Shown: positions 46,207-56,840 of the stretch, piece after piece
Numbering within the stretch: position 1 is the stretch's first letter
Layout: the number at the start of each line of letters is the position of its first letter
Assembly (NCBI GenBank): GCA_036346395.1
Contig: CM070594.1
Coordinates: 21,857,385-21,921,384, forward strand
From: Hsuehochloa calcarea
Taxonomy: Eukaryota; Streptophyta; Magnoliopsida; Poales; Poaceae
Length of the DNA: 64,000 nucleotides
Direction of reading: 5' to 3'
Made by a program: the position numbers and the translations under genes
Notes under the pieces: model-generated
Databases searched by the model: none
What the model saw: the letters and a program-made list of their open reading frames with translations, nothing else
Told to the model about the DNA's origin: nothing

Positions 46207-46219
46207 TTGCTCGATACCA
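46207..46219 (-). other. CRM primer-binding site
   Basis: On the minus strand TGGTATCGAGCAA begins two bases from the 5' LTR border at 46222, matching the initiator Met-tRNA type. Confidence 0.85.
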
Positions 46220-46221
46220 CT

Positions 46222-47099
46222 TGATGAGTCACGGCGCCCGATCTTCCGATAGGTTCGATTTGGTTAAATCGTGAGGGCGTTGGCGCTTTGAGGCTTCCGA
46301 CCAGCGGATCGTCACCTCGCAATTCGCTACACCCGCGCTGTCGTTATCGACCACGCTTGCACGCGATCGACCTTACCACGAAGGTTATTGTTCCCGCAAG
46401 CAATCGAAGCAACTCACAAGAACAAGGTAGATGCAATCAATTGTATTGCGGATATGGATGAAGTTTACAAGTGGGGTTCCTCAAACCGATAATCGCAAAG
46501 CGCAATTGGCGAGAATAATCTAAGAAAAACCGCCTCTAAACTATGGCGCTATGTATATATATAGGGAGCGTGAGGAGGTCGACCTAGGGTTGTGCGGTAG
46601 TGGGATGAAGCGTACACAACACGGACTCCAACCTCGTTACGTTTACAAAGTCTTATTAGTTTCGAGCGGTGACGCAAACACCTTGTGTTGCGTATTTACG
46701 GTCGAAGATCCGGTCGTGGGATTGGTCCTAGGGTGGTTTTGAGGAGTCCATGCTATCTTTGGTCGTAGATTGTGTCCAATGAGTCTTGTGCTCGCTTTTA
46801 CGGTCGTAGATTGCTCCAATCGAATCAACTAGTCGTAGGTCTTCTTGTAGTGGTCGTAGATCTTCTTGCGTTGGTCGTAGACCTTCTTGAACCGGTCGTA
46901 GTCCTAGATTCACGAGTACAAGTAAATCATCTCCATTAGGCGACATCATAGAGTTCTCAAATAATACACTCGACTCTAGAAGCGACTTTACGATCGATTA
47001 AGTGGCGTGCTCTAGCTCTTGTCATAGGACCGTGTAGTTCGGCACCAGATCTGGAGGGTCTTGTGTCGTGCGTGTATCAAAGGAGGGATGTCCTCATCA
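46222..47099 (-). repeat. CRM 5' LTR
   Basis: Partner of 39646-40528 with the same TGATGAG/CTCATCA termini and the same GGTCGTAG array. It is followed by the GTTC target duplication and then the rest of the gypsy-2 3' LTR (47100-48061). Confidence 0.88.
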
Positions 47100-48061
47100 G
47101 TTCGCCAAAACAGTTGGCTAAACATGATTAAAAAAACCGAGACATATCATGCGAATCTGGAACAACAAAGAAAGAAAATGATGTAACTTTTATTCTACTG
47201 ATCCAATGGAGGTGATCTTTATCAAAATAGAAATATTATTTAAAGGGCTACAATAACCTAGTTGGGTGAAAGTTCTGAATCTGACTCTAACTAGATCAAA
47301 ACCGAGGAACAAACCGAGCGGTCCCGGATCTCGCATGCATGAACAGCGTGCGGTTAAAAATTCATATCTGCTAAACAGTAAGGGGGAATCTCGTGATCTC
47401 GGTGGTAAAAAAAAAACTAACTACCTCAGGAACAAAAATATATAAGACGAAAACCGAGATTGACCTCTAAAGAATCGAAACTTGCCACACAAGGTGTCGA
47501 GATCGAGGTTCTGGAATTTCGAGCGTAACATCGATTTAATCCTAATCAACAATTATGCAATCAAATCGAACCAAACTGTGACTTGGATCATTTGTTACCC
47601 TTGAAAACTCGTTGGGAGACGTGGATCCACCTCCCGAAGATCTCCCTCCCTTCTGCTCTCTTCCCTCTCCAATGGCCGGCCACAAGATCACGCCGTGAGC
47701 GGCGGCGGTGGCGACAGGAAGGAGGCGACCGGAGGAGAGCAGGGGCGATCTGGGGATCACCACAGCGAGGCAGCCGTCAAGGAGCAGCAAGGGACGTCGG
47801 GGGGGGGAGGAGGATGAAGGTGGCGGCTCTAGGGGGGAGAGGAGGGAGTGGGGGAGGCGGCTAGGGTTGGGCGTCTCCCCCCCTCTGCCGGCCCCCCTTG
47901 GGCCGGCCTCCCCCTCTTGGGCCTCCTGGGCCGCGGTCCGCGGCCCAGATTGCTGAATTTTTACGAAAATCCCCTCACTCCACAAGAATTTATATTTCTT
48001 TAATTGCCTATTCGTCCCCGGTTTCTTTTAAAATCTCCCGATTCGATTCCGGGATATTACA

Positions 48062-48078
48062 TTCTACCCCCCCTTAAG
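48062..48078 (-). other. Gypsy-2 polypurine tract
   Basis: The minus strand reads CTTAAGGGGGGGTAGAA directly before the 3' LTR end at 48061. Confidence 0.8.
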
Positions 48079-48149
48079 AGAATTCGACCTCGAATTCTAA
48101 CCATCAAAACGAGTACGGGAAAAGAATACCACAGAATTGAAAACAACGA

Positions 48150-48881
48150 TTAACACGTACCCGAAGCGAACAAATCTGGATACTGCTCTCGAATACGGGA
48201 TTCTAACTCCCAAGTGGCCTCTCTCTCATTTTGATGAGACAAAAGAATTTTGACATACTTCAGGGTTTTGTTTCTCAGAACCCGTTCTGACTCCTCTAAT
48301 ATTTTCACTGGTCGGGACTCGATGGTAAGATCTTGTGCAATGATAAAAGGCTCCAAGGGAATAACATGATCTGGATCTCTCAAAAATTTTCGCAACATCG
48401 ACACGTGAAACACATTGTGAACTCCACTCATGGAATCAGGAAGGTCCAACAGGTAAGCTAGTTTTCCAATTCGTGCCACGATTGCGAATGGCCCAACATA
48501 CCTTGGGCTAAGCTTCCCTTTAGTGCCGAACCGCACCACGCCTTTGGATGGCGATACTCGCAACAGAACTTCGTCCCCCACCTCGAATTTCAAATCTCGC
48601 CTTCTGGCATCTGCGTAGCTCTTCTGTCGGCTCTGAGCAGCTAACAAATTCTGCCTAACTTCTGCCACTCTAGCCACTGTTTGCTGAACCCAGTCGGGAC
48701 CCAAGACTGCCCGCTCTCCAACCTCATCCCAACACAACGGGGACCTGCACTTACGCCCATAAAGAACCTCGAATGGTGCAGCTCGAATACTGGCGTGATA
48801 ATTGTTGTTATAAGCAAACTCTGCCAATGCTAAATGGTCTTCCCAATTTCCCTTCCAGGATAAAACACAACACCTGAGCAT
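48150..48881 (-). pseudogene. Gypsy-2 integrase C-terminus and chromodomain (long residual frame)
   Basis: An intact 243-codon frame. LALAEFAYNNNYHASI and APFEVLYGRKC end the integrase core. FEVGDEVLLRVSPSKGV and KLSPRYVGPF form the GPY/F-type module. GVHNVFHVSMLRKFL leads to a chromodomain (SRPVKILEESERVLR, LLSHQNEREATWELE, IREQYPDLF). This is the signature of Tekay/Del chromoviruses, and the chromodomain would steer integration. It is cut from the catalytic part by a frame change at about 48885. Confidence 0.9.
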
Positions 48882-48886
48882 ATCCT

Positions 48887-49855
48887 CTAATGTCTGAATG
48901 GTGTCTTCGGACTGACCATCTGTCTGGGGTGGAACGCAATGCTAAGACGAAGCTGCGTACCCAGCGCACTCTGCAAACTCTCCCAGAATTTGAAAACGAA
49001 CTTGGCATCTCGATCAGAAACCATGGTATTTGGCACCCCGTGCAACCGCACAATTTCTCGTACATAAAGAGGAGCCAAATCGCTTGCTGAATTGGTTGTA
49101 CGAATAGGAATGAAATGTGCAAACTTACTGAATTGGTCCACAATGACCCAAATAGCGTCCTTTCCTCGCTGCGTGCGAGGTAAACTAACCACAAAATCCA
49201 TAGATATATCATCCCATGGCCAAACAGGTACCTCCAAGGGTTGCAAGAGTCCTGCTGGTCGCTTGTGCTCAGCTTTGACCCGCTGGCACACCCCACATGA
49301 CGCCACATATTGTGCGATATCAATTTTCATCCGATTCCACCAGAAACTCTTCTTTAAATCTTTGTACATCTTGGTCTCACCAGGATGTATGGTATAAGGA
49401 GTACGATGGGTCTCCTTCAAAATCTTATTTTAACACGAGCCTCGTGGAACACAGAGGCGACCTTTAAACATAAAGTGTCGGACTTCGTCCACATTGAAGT
49501 GGCCTTGCTTGCCCTCAGCATAACGTTTCCTCACTCGCTGGAGCATCTGATCATGCTGATGTGCTTTCCGCACTCGATCTGGAAGAGCTGACTCTAGAAG
49601 CAACCGAGTCTCGGTCTGGGCAGTACCCGCAAAGCAGAAGGAAATATCCATACGCTCAAAATCAACAATAAGACAAGTGAGGGTAGGAGGTGTCGCCTTG
49701 CGACTCAAAGCATCTGCTACTACATTAGCCTTGCCGAGATGGTATTGAATAGTGAGATCATAGTCCTTGATCAACTCTAGCCATCTCCTCTGTCTTAAGT
49801 TCAAGTCATACGGGTAAAGATGTATTTGGACTCTTGTGATCGGTGAATACATCAC
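48887..49855 (-). pseudogene. Gypsy-2 integrase catalytic region
   Basis: The frame at 49420-48887 has the zinc region (CGVCQRVKAEH), DDISMDFVVSLPRT, IWVIVDQFSKFAHFIP and HGVPNTMVSDRDAKF, giving two catalytic Asp. The Glu motif is lost where the frame shifts (FHPRQMVS where FHPQTDGQSE is usual). The frame at 49855-49430 carries the RNase H-integrase linker (LELIKDYDLTIQYH). One stop (49421-49429) separates the two frames. Confidence 0.88.
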
Positions 49856-51084
49856 AAGATTCGTCGTACAAATAATGACGCCAGATCTTCAAAGCGTGAA
49901 TCACTGCAGCAAGCTCTAGATCATGAGTAGGATAATTCTGCTCATGTTTCTTCAACTGTCTCGATGCATAGGCAATCACCTTGCCATCCTGTATGAGTAC
50001 ACAACCAAGTCCAACTATAGACACATCTGAATAGAAGGTGAACCGCTTCCATGGCTCAGGAAGAGTAAGAATTGGAGCAGTCACCAACCTATCTTTCAAA
50101 GTGAAAAAACTGCGCTCACATGCATCAGACCACTGGAACCAAACACCTTTCTGTGTCAATTGGGACATCGGCCTAGCAATGGTTGAAAAACCCTCCACAA
50201 AACGCCGGTAATAGCCAGTTAAACTCAAAAAACTCCTTAGTTCTTTGACATTGGTTGGCCTCTTCCACTCTACCACTGTCGAGATCTTGCTAGGATCAAC
50301 TGAAAAACCCTCCTGATTAATAACATGGCCCAGAAACCCAACTTCAGAAATCCAGAACTCACACTTTTTCAGCTTGGCATAGAATTGATTCTCCCTTAGA
50401 GTCTCAAGTACCAACCTCAGATGTTGGGTGTGATCCTCTTCCGTCTTGGAATAAATCAGGATATCGTCTATGAATACCATAACGAAATCATCAAGGTATT
50501 GATGCAGCATACTGTTCACGACTTCCATGAAAACTGCAGGAGCATTCTTTAGTTCAAAAGATATAACTTTATACTCATAATGACCATACCTCGTAGAGAA
50601 AGCCGTCTTCTCAATATCCTGCTCACGAACCCGAATCTGGTTATAACCTGACTGGAGGTCAATCTTGGAAAATATTTTAGCCCCCTTCAATTAGTCGAAG
50701 AGATCCTCAATGCGGGGCAAAGGATATTTATTCTTCACAATCGCCTGATTAAGAGCCCGATAATCCACGCACATATGCCAGCTGCCATCTTTCTTCTTAG
50801 TGAAAAGAACAGCGCTCCCCATGGCGATACACTCTGTTGAATCATACCTTTGGACAAGAGTCATCCAATTGTTTCTTCAATTCTTCCTGAAAGGGTCGAG
50901 CCAAACGGTGAGAAGACATGGATATGGGTCGAGTTACCGGAATAAGATCAATTCGGAACTCCACTTTCCGCACTAGAGGCATTCCTGGAAGCTCCATAGG
51001 AAAAACATCAGAAAACTCATTCACAACTGGAATCTCCTCGATACGCAGTGAAGAGTTGGTCTTCTCGTTGAGAGACCAAAGCAA
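49806..51084 (-). pseudogene. Gypsy-2 reverse transcriptase and RNase H
   Basis: The frame at 51084-50842 has EIPVVNEFSDVFP, LPGMP and VEFRIDLIPVTRPIS (RT start). The frame at 50690-49806 (294 codons) has KIDLQSGYNQIRV, the catalytic VFIDDILIYSK, FLGHVINQEG and FLSLTGYYRRFVEGFS, then RNase H (YSDVSIVGLGCVL, YASRQLKKHEQNYPTHDLELAA). A stop in the stretch between (near 50693) and a shift at about 50845 break it. This is the best-preserved pol in the stack. Confidence 0.9.
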
Positions 51085-51189
51085 CTCAATGGTTGACTAT
51101 CTGCGACTAGGAAACAAACTAGCCAACACGAACAACGAATCGGACGGTGCGCTGCCTTGAAATACCAGTTTTTCACCGGACGGGGCTTG

Positions 51190-51480
51190 TCAAGTCACCG
51201 TCTTCCAGAAACAACAAATCTTGGCACGGTATCGGAATAACCAATCCATACCCAGAATAATATCAAATGGTGACAACTGAATTACCATCAAGTTAGCGGT
51301 GAAAACCTCATCATTAATAATAATGGAATAGCCAGGACAAGCAGTAGAGCTGGAAATAAGACCCCCCGGAGAGCTGACTACCACAGACTCAGAAATAATT
51401 TGCAAACTCAACCCCGCTCTTCTAGCAAACTTCAGGGACACAAAAGAATAAGTAGCCACTTAATCAAATAGAACGAAAGC
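51190..51480 (-). pseudogene. Gypsy-2 aspartic protease
   Basis: The C-terminal part of a retropepsin: YSFVSLKFARRAGL and FDIILGMDWLFRYRAKICC, the DIILGMDWL motif ending the domain. The catalytic D-S-G lies just upstream, where the frame reads AFVLFD then a stop (51460-51462), so the active site is disrupted. Confidence 0.8.
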
Positions 51481-52942
51481 TTCATACGAATCGACTAGAA
51501 GAGTACCCGTCACCACGTCAGGACACCCCACAGTCTCAGGAGTGGGCATAGCGTAGACTCCCGGTTGCGCCAGAGCAGAGGACGCCCCGACACTCTGTGA
51601 AGGATAACCAGAAACCGTTGCAGGAGGAGCGAGCGCGGAGGTGCGAGACAGTGACGAGGTTCCAGTAGAACCCGCAGAGGTCTTTGGAGTGAACGCTGCA
51701 GAGGGACCCACCACGAGGAAGCGTAGTCTTTGAAACCGCCGCTGTGGTCCGAATCGAACTCCGATGAGCAGCTGGAGGAAGAAGCTGCTGGGACTGGCTC
51801 CCATCTGATGATACTTGCTGGATTCTGCTTGCATACTGACGACTTGTGGCCTTCCCGACCACACTGACGGCATGTCCCCTTGATGAAACTCGATGCCCCT
51901 CACCACACCGGAAACACTTCATGCCCTGACATGGAACATGACGCATCGGTGGGGTGGAAGACGAAGAACGTGGCGCCGAAGAGGAAGACTGCCACTGCTA
52001 AGCAGGGCGTGAGTTGTGACTCCCCTGAAACCTCTTGGGAGCGGGTCGCTGAAAAGACCAACCCCCTCCACCAAAACTCCGCCGCGCCTTGCCGCCGAGA
52101 CCACCGGTGGTGACAGAGCCAATAGCAGCTTGCCCCTGCGAAGAAGGACCTTTCTCCAACTCCATCCCTCTGGCCTGCTCGACCACTGAGCTGAAGTCGT
52201 GCAATCCTATCGCCCCCAGAATTTGGCGATACTCCTGGTTGAGGCCCCGTCGGAACCTCTTATTCTTCTCCCTATCGTCATTCGCCACGGCTGGTACAAA
52301 ATGTACCAAATTATTGAACCCAGTCTCATACTCAGATACAATCATCTTCGCTTGCACAAAAGTCAGGAGCGATTGCTCCGTCTTCTCAATGAAGGAGTCC
52401 GGATAAAATTGTGTCACGAATCGTCACAAATACCTCCCAAGTGACGGGATCTCTGACTTGGAATTACGGATGACGGGACTCCTTTCCACGGATGTCGACT
52501 TGGCCCTTGGTGAAAGGCCACGAATCGCGCGATTCGCGGATGTCAGCTCTAATGCTCCAAACTGTCGCTCCATATACCTCAACCAGTCCGCAGCCTGAAC
52601 CGGTGTGCCTGCTCCGTCAAAAGTGTCCAAACGAAGCGACATCCACTCACAGAGACTCATTCTAACCTTAGGTGGAGCGAGAGCGACAACGAGTTCACGC
52701 AGCGCAGGCCGCGGAATTACCACCTACGATTCTTTGGCGGAGTTGCTCGTTCTCTCTTAGAAGGTTCTGAATAAGATCTGCTGATGCGGCCGGTGGTTCA
52801 ACGACCGGAGGCGCAACTGAGGCAATCTCCTCGATGGCGACACCACCAACCCTTGACGAAGACGGACGAACACCGGACCGCGGCCACGACCACGACCACG
52901 GGTCGGTGGACGACCGCGACCACGACCTCTACCTCTTGCCAT
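51480..52942 (-). pseudogene. Gypsy-2 Gag with zinc knuckle
   Basis: The start MARGRGRGRGRPPTRGRGRG at 52942 is Arg/Gly-rich. WMSLRLDTFDGAGTPVQAADWLRYMERQF (about 52640-52550, a motif longer than it is conserved), MTQFYPDSFIEKTEQ and YETGFNNLVHFVPAV form the retrotrans-gag domain. The CCHC knuckle CRQCGREGHKSSVC is encoded at 51830-51871. Frames change at about 52420 and again near 51990-51950. Confidence 0.8.
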
Positions 52943-53122
52943 CTAAGAACATCACAACAAACAAAGCCAACACTTAACTTAATAGGAATAGAAGTGCGAA
53001 GTAATTCATCATCAGAGTAATAAGTGAAAAACACCAATGGAAACACGGAAGTAATGAATTACCCAAACCCTCCTACTGTGCACAGTGTGTCAATATAATA
53101 TTTTGTATTAACCACAGACCTA

Positions 53123-53140
53123 CAGCCCGCTCTGATACCA
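53123..53140 (-). other. Gypsy-2 primer-binding site
   Basis: On the minus strand TGGTATCAGAGCGGGCTG starts two bases from the 5' LTR at 53143, the same site as in gypsy-1. Confidence 0.9.
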
Positions 53141-53142
53141 AC

Positions 53143-55263
53143 TGTAACACCCTGGCTATTTGGAAGCCAAGATGTCACCAAATTAATCAAAGTTCTAGTA
53201 ATCGAACGTATGTACAACAATAGCAATAATACTAAAAACCATAATCGCTACGAAGCCAACATTAAAGTTAACAAATCTCAAACGAAGAATAGGGCAACAA
53301 ATATAACGTGAACATATGGTAACCAAATCCAAGTTGGATTATTACAATTCAACAATTATCAAATGGTTGACACGAGATTAAAATATCAATGAATGCTGAT
53401 TGAAAATGGGTAGTGTGCATCGTGCTGGTCTAATCCCTCCTAAAACTTGTATTCTTCATCATTTACCTAAATTAAACAAAACAAGCAAGAATGAGCCAAA
53501 GACTCAGCAAGTACTAAACATGTTAAATCAAGCATGTAGTGGACAAGCCAAGTACAACCATCATATGAACAATTCACAGAACACATACATGAATGAATGG
53601 AATAAAAGAATGCTTTGAAGGAATGGACTGCTCAACAACTTATACCGGTATAACGAGTGATACACCCGTCGGTGTTCACTTAAGCCCGTACTTAACAAAG
53701 TTCGGGGACCCAAATACCGTATGAAGAATGTTTCATACGAGTGTCCAAGATTGCCCACATTGGAGTGGTGGGACTTACATGCCCATACTGGAGTTGATGG
53801 GTATTTCAATTTCCACTCCCGTGGTCAAAACAAAAAAATGACGCGTGTATGGAATGGATCACATGCATTGAATATTTATCACATAAGAATGAATAAACTA
53901 AGTTGCATAGGAACATTGATAGCAAGTCTAGCAATACATCCACACGCGATCATCAACATTACATAAGAAAAGACAAAGTACTTACCTTCCGCAATGTGAC
54001 GTGTTAGGAGGCAACAACGGTGCACCTCCACTCGCCGCCTCACCATCTACATAAATAATTATTCAAAATAAGGATAACATGGATTGTCATAGCCACAAGA
54101 GGCCTACATTAACCCTTCGGCTATTCAAAGTAATCAACGGAGTTACAACTAATATTACACTATTCAGACTCCTGCCCATCCTACTGGACAGCGGTATTAG
54201 AAAAATCATAATTAATTATATGGAACTCGAAACGACATGAAACAAGTTCCCATTGAAACTTAACGCGAAAAAAATACAAAACTCTAGTTGACGGGGTTCT
54301 TTGATTCGGCCAAAATAGTTGGCTAAACCGCAGTTGAAAACAACTAACACACATATGTCCGAATCTACGAACAGCAAAGTAAAGAAAATGATGTAACTTT
54401 CATTCTCTGATCCAATAGAGGTGATCTTTATCAACTTGGAAATATTATTTAAAGGGATACAATAACCTAGTTGGGTGGAAGTTACGAATCGACTCTAACT
54501 AGATCAAAGCGAGGAACAAACCGACAATCCCGGATCTCGCACCAGATGTAATAGCGCGGTTAAAAATTCATATGTGCTAAACCGTAAGGCAGAATCCCGT
54601 GATCTCAGTGCCAAAAGAAATCTAACGACCTCAGGAATAAAACTCTAGGAGATGAAAACCCGAGATTCGGCCTCTAAAGAATCGATACTGGCCGTGCAAG
54701 GTGTCGGACAAGTTCTGGAATTTCCAGAACAGAACACCGATTTAATCCTAATCAACAATTATGCAATCAAATCGAACCAAACTGTGACTTGGATCATTTG
54801 TTACCCTTGAAGAATCGTTGGGAGACGTGCATCCACCTTCCGAAGATCTCCCTCCCTTCTCCTCCCTTCCCTCTCCAATGGCCGGCCACAAGATCGCCGG
54901 TGAACAGCCGGTGGCAACGGCGGAAGGAGGCGACTTCGGAGGAGACCCTGGGGGCAACGCCGGGGATCACCTTAACAGCGAGACGCCGTCAAGGAGCATC
55001 AAGGGACGTCGGGGGGGGGGGAGGATGAAGGTGGCGGCTCTAGGGGGTAGAGGAGGGAGTGGTGGAGGTGGCTAGGGTTGGGCACCTCCCCCCTTGGCCG
55101 CCCCCTTGGTGGGCCTCCCCTCTTAGGCCTCTGGGCGCGGTTCATGCCCCAGGTTGCCAAATTTTTACGAAAATCCCCTCACTCCACAAGAATTTACATT
55201 TCTTTAATTGCCTATTCGTCCCAGATTTCTTTCAAAATCTCGATTCGATTAGGGATATTACTG
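53143..55263 (-). repeat. Gypsy-2 5' LTR
   Basis: A 2.1-kb LTR, uninterrupted partner of the split left LTR. It shows where the CRM element entered: TTCTTTGATTCGGCC at about 54296 in this copy is the intact version of the 39645/47100 junction. The terminal ...GATATTAC lacks a clean CA end. Frames at 54748-55075 are GC-rich shadows. Confidence 0.88.
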
Positions 55264-55739
55264 ACTAGTATGTAAACTATTAATTCTAGGGTGACAAATG
55301 ATAGTGTCCAAGTTCAAGTATTGGAAGTTTATACACAATTATCATTAAGGCATTAACTATGAACTAGACCAATATAGTTGTATAAATTATAATAATGCAA
55401 TTTCATAATTTAAAGAAACATAATTTGCAAAGACTAGATGTAATATGATCAAACTATTGACTCGCCTTGGTCAAGGTACTGCTGCTCCTGCTCGTGGACT
55501 TATAGAGGGTTGTCGGGAGCTTCAAGCCCTATACACGCAAAATCCAACCAAATATTCAAATAAGCCCATATGAATTCAGCTTGCATTCAAAAATCCAAAT
55601 GAACTCCAAATGGGGATGCCTTCGGTTTAGTTGAGCAGATTTAGTTCGTATCCAATTCTCATTACCATGTTTGGCGTTGGACATAGAATCCGAGTAGGTA
55701 ACGTAAGTTGTTTTTCGAGACAGTGGCTAGTCTGTATAC

Positions 55740-56840
55740 GAGTTCTCGGTTTCGAGTACTGTTCAGTGTTTCAACCACCTAGTTGGAGGGGGGCTGGACT
55801 ACCTGGTCGAAAGGGGTTTTCAAGTACTATTCATTATTTCAAGTATTGTTCATAGTTTCGACCACCTGGTCAGAATGGGTTTTGAATACCTGGTCGAGAG
55901 GGTTTTTAAGTATTGTTCATTGTTTCGAGTACTGTTCATAGTTTCGATCACCTGGTCGGAATGGGTTTTGAACACCTGGTTGAAAGGTTTTTTGAGTACT
56001 GTTCATTTTTTCGAGTACTGTTTATAATTTTGACCACATGGTCGGGACGGACTTGAATACATGGTCGAAAGGTTTTGAGTTATGTTCATTGTTTCGAGTA
56101 CTGCTCATTGTTTTGACTGTTGTTCATTGTTTCGACTACCTGGTCGGAGGGGGTTTCGACTGCCTGGTTGAAAGAGTTCCGACTTACTGGTCGAAAGTAG
56201 TTTTGAATAATTGGTCGAAGGAGCTTTGACTATTGGTCGAAAGGAGTTTCGACTAATTGTTCGAAGGAGTTTTGACTATTGGTCGAAAGGGTTTTTGACT
56301 AACTGGTAGAAGGAGTTTCGACCATCCGGTCAAAAGGAGTTTTGACTAACTGGTCGAAAGGGGTTTGAACTAACTGGTCAAAAGGAGTTGCGACTATATG
56401 GTCGGAGGGAGTTTCGACCATGCGGTCAAAGGGAGCTTCGACCATCTGGTCAAAAGGAGTTTCGACCATCTAGCCGGAAGTAGTTTTGTCCTTCTTCTCA
56501 GAAAGAGTTTCGTCCGACTGGTCGGAAGGAGTTTCGTCTGTCTGGTCGGAAGGACTTTCGCCCATCTGCTCAAAAGGAGTTTCGTCCGTCTGGTCGGAAG
56601 GAGTTTCGTCCGTCTGGTCGGAAGGTGTTTCGTCCATCTGCTTGGAAAGAGTTTCGTCCATCTGGTCGGAAGGAGTTTCGACCATCTAGTTGGAGGAAGT
56701 TCAACCACATTTTAGGTGGAGGAGGGTTCGACTACCTAGAGGTTCGACTATATTCCTGGCGAAAGGATGTGCGACTACCCGGTCGAAACAGGGTGCGACT
56801 ACATTCCAAGTGGAAGGTTGTTCGACCACCTGGGGGTTTG
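55740..56840. repeat. Minisatellite in LTR X: 86-bp units grading into a 24-bp array
   Basis: 55848-56102 holds two 86-bp units and one 83-bp unit (GTTCATAGTTTCGACC... to ...TTTCGAGTACT). From about 56290 to 56710 a 24-bp unit (TTTCGACCATCTGGTCGGAAGGAG consensus, given here as TTTCGACCATCTGG plus TCGGAAGGAG) repeats about 17 times. Each unit contains the dyad GACCA-TC-TGGTC. Since 24 is a multiple of three, several frames stay open on both strands (for example 56398-56715) with an 8-residue period. These are not genes. Confidence 0.9.

Larger units (their letters stand above)
39646..47099 (-). mobile_element. CRM-type centromeric retrotransposon nested in gypsy-2
   Basis: In its own orientation the LTR starts TGATGAGGACATCC, very close to the conserved CRM/CRR LTR start TGATGAAGACATCC. 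LTRs are at 39646-40528 (883 bp) and 46222-47099 (878 bp). The target duplication is GTTC (39642-39645, 47100-47103). The PBS is of the Met-tRNA type. The pol frame continues into the 3' LTR, a hallmark of the CRM clade. Internal genes are degraded. Confidence 0.85.
38481..55263 (-). mobile_element. Gypsy-2: Tekay/Del-type chromovirus, 3' LTR split by a CRM element
   Basis: LTRs start TGTAACACCCTGGC at 38481 and 53143. The left (3') LTR is interrupted (38481-39645 plus 47100-48061), and the right (5') LTR ends at about 55261-55263. The flanks are GCTAG (38476-38480) and ACTAG (55264-55268), a 4/5 target duplication with a slightly altered junction. The Gag-protease-RT-RNase H-integrase-chromodomain order on the minus strand is the chromoviral order. 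Without the nested CRM element it is about 9.3 kb. Confidence 0.9.

Noticed and set aside
47542..47985. A Pro/Ser/Arg-rich 147-codon minus-strand frame
   Set aside because: It lies inside the gypsy-2 3' LTR. The matching stretch of the other LTR (54748-55075) does not keep the same frame open.
56394..56715. Overlapping open frames on both strands in the minisatellite
   Set aside because: The 24-bp unit is a multiple of three, so stop-free frames extend automatically. The products are 8-residue repeats without any domain or start context.
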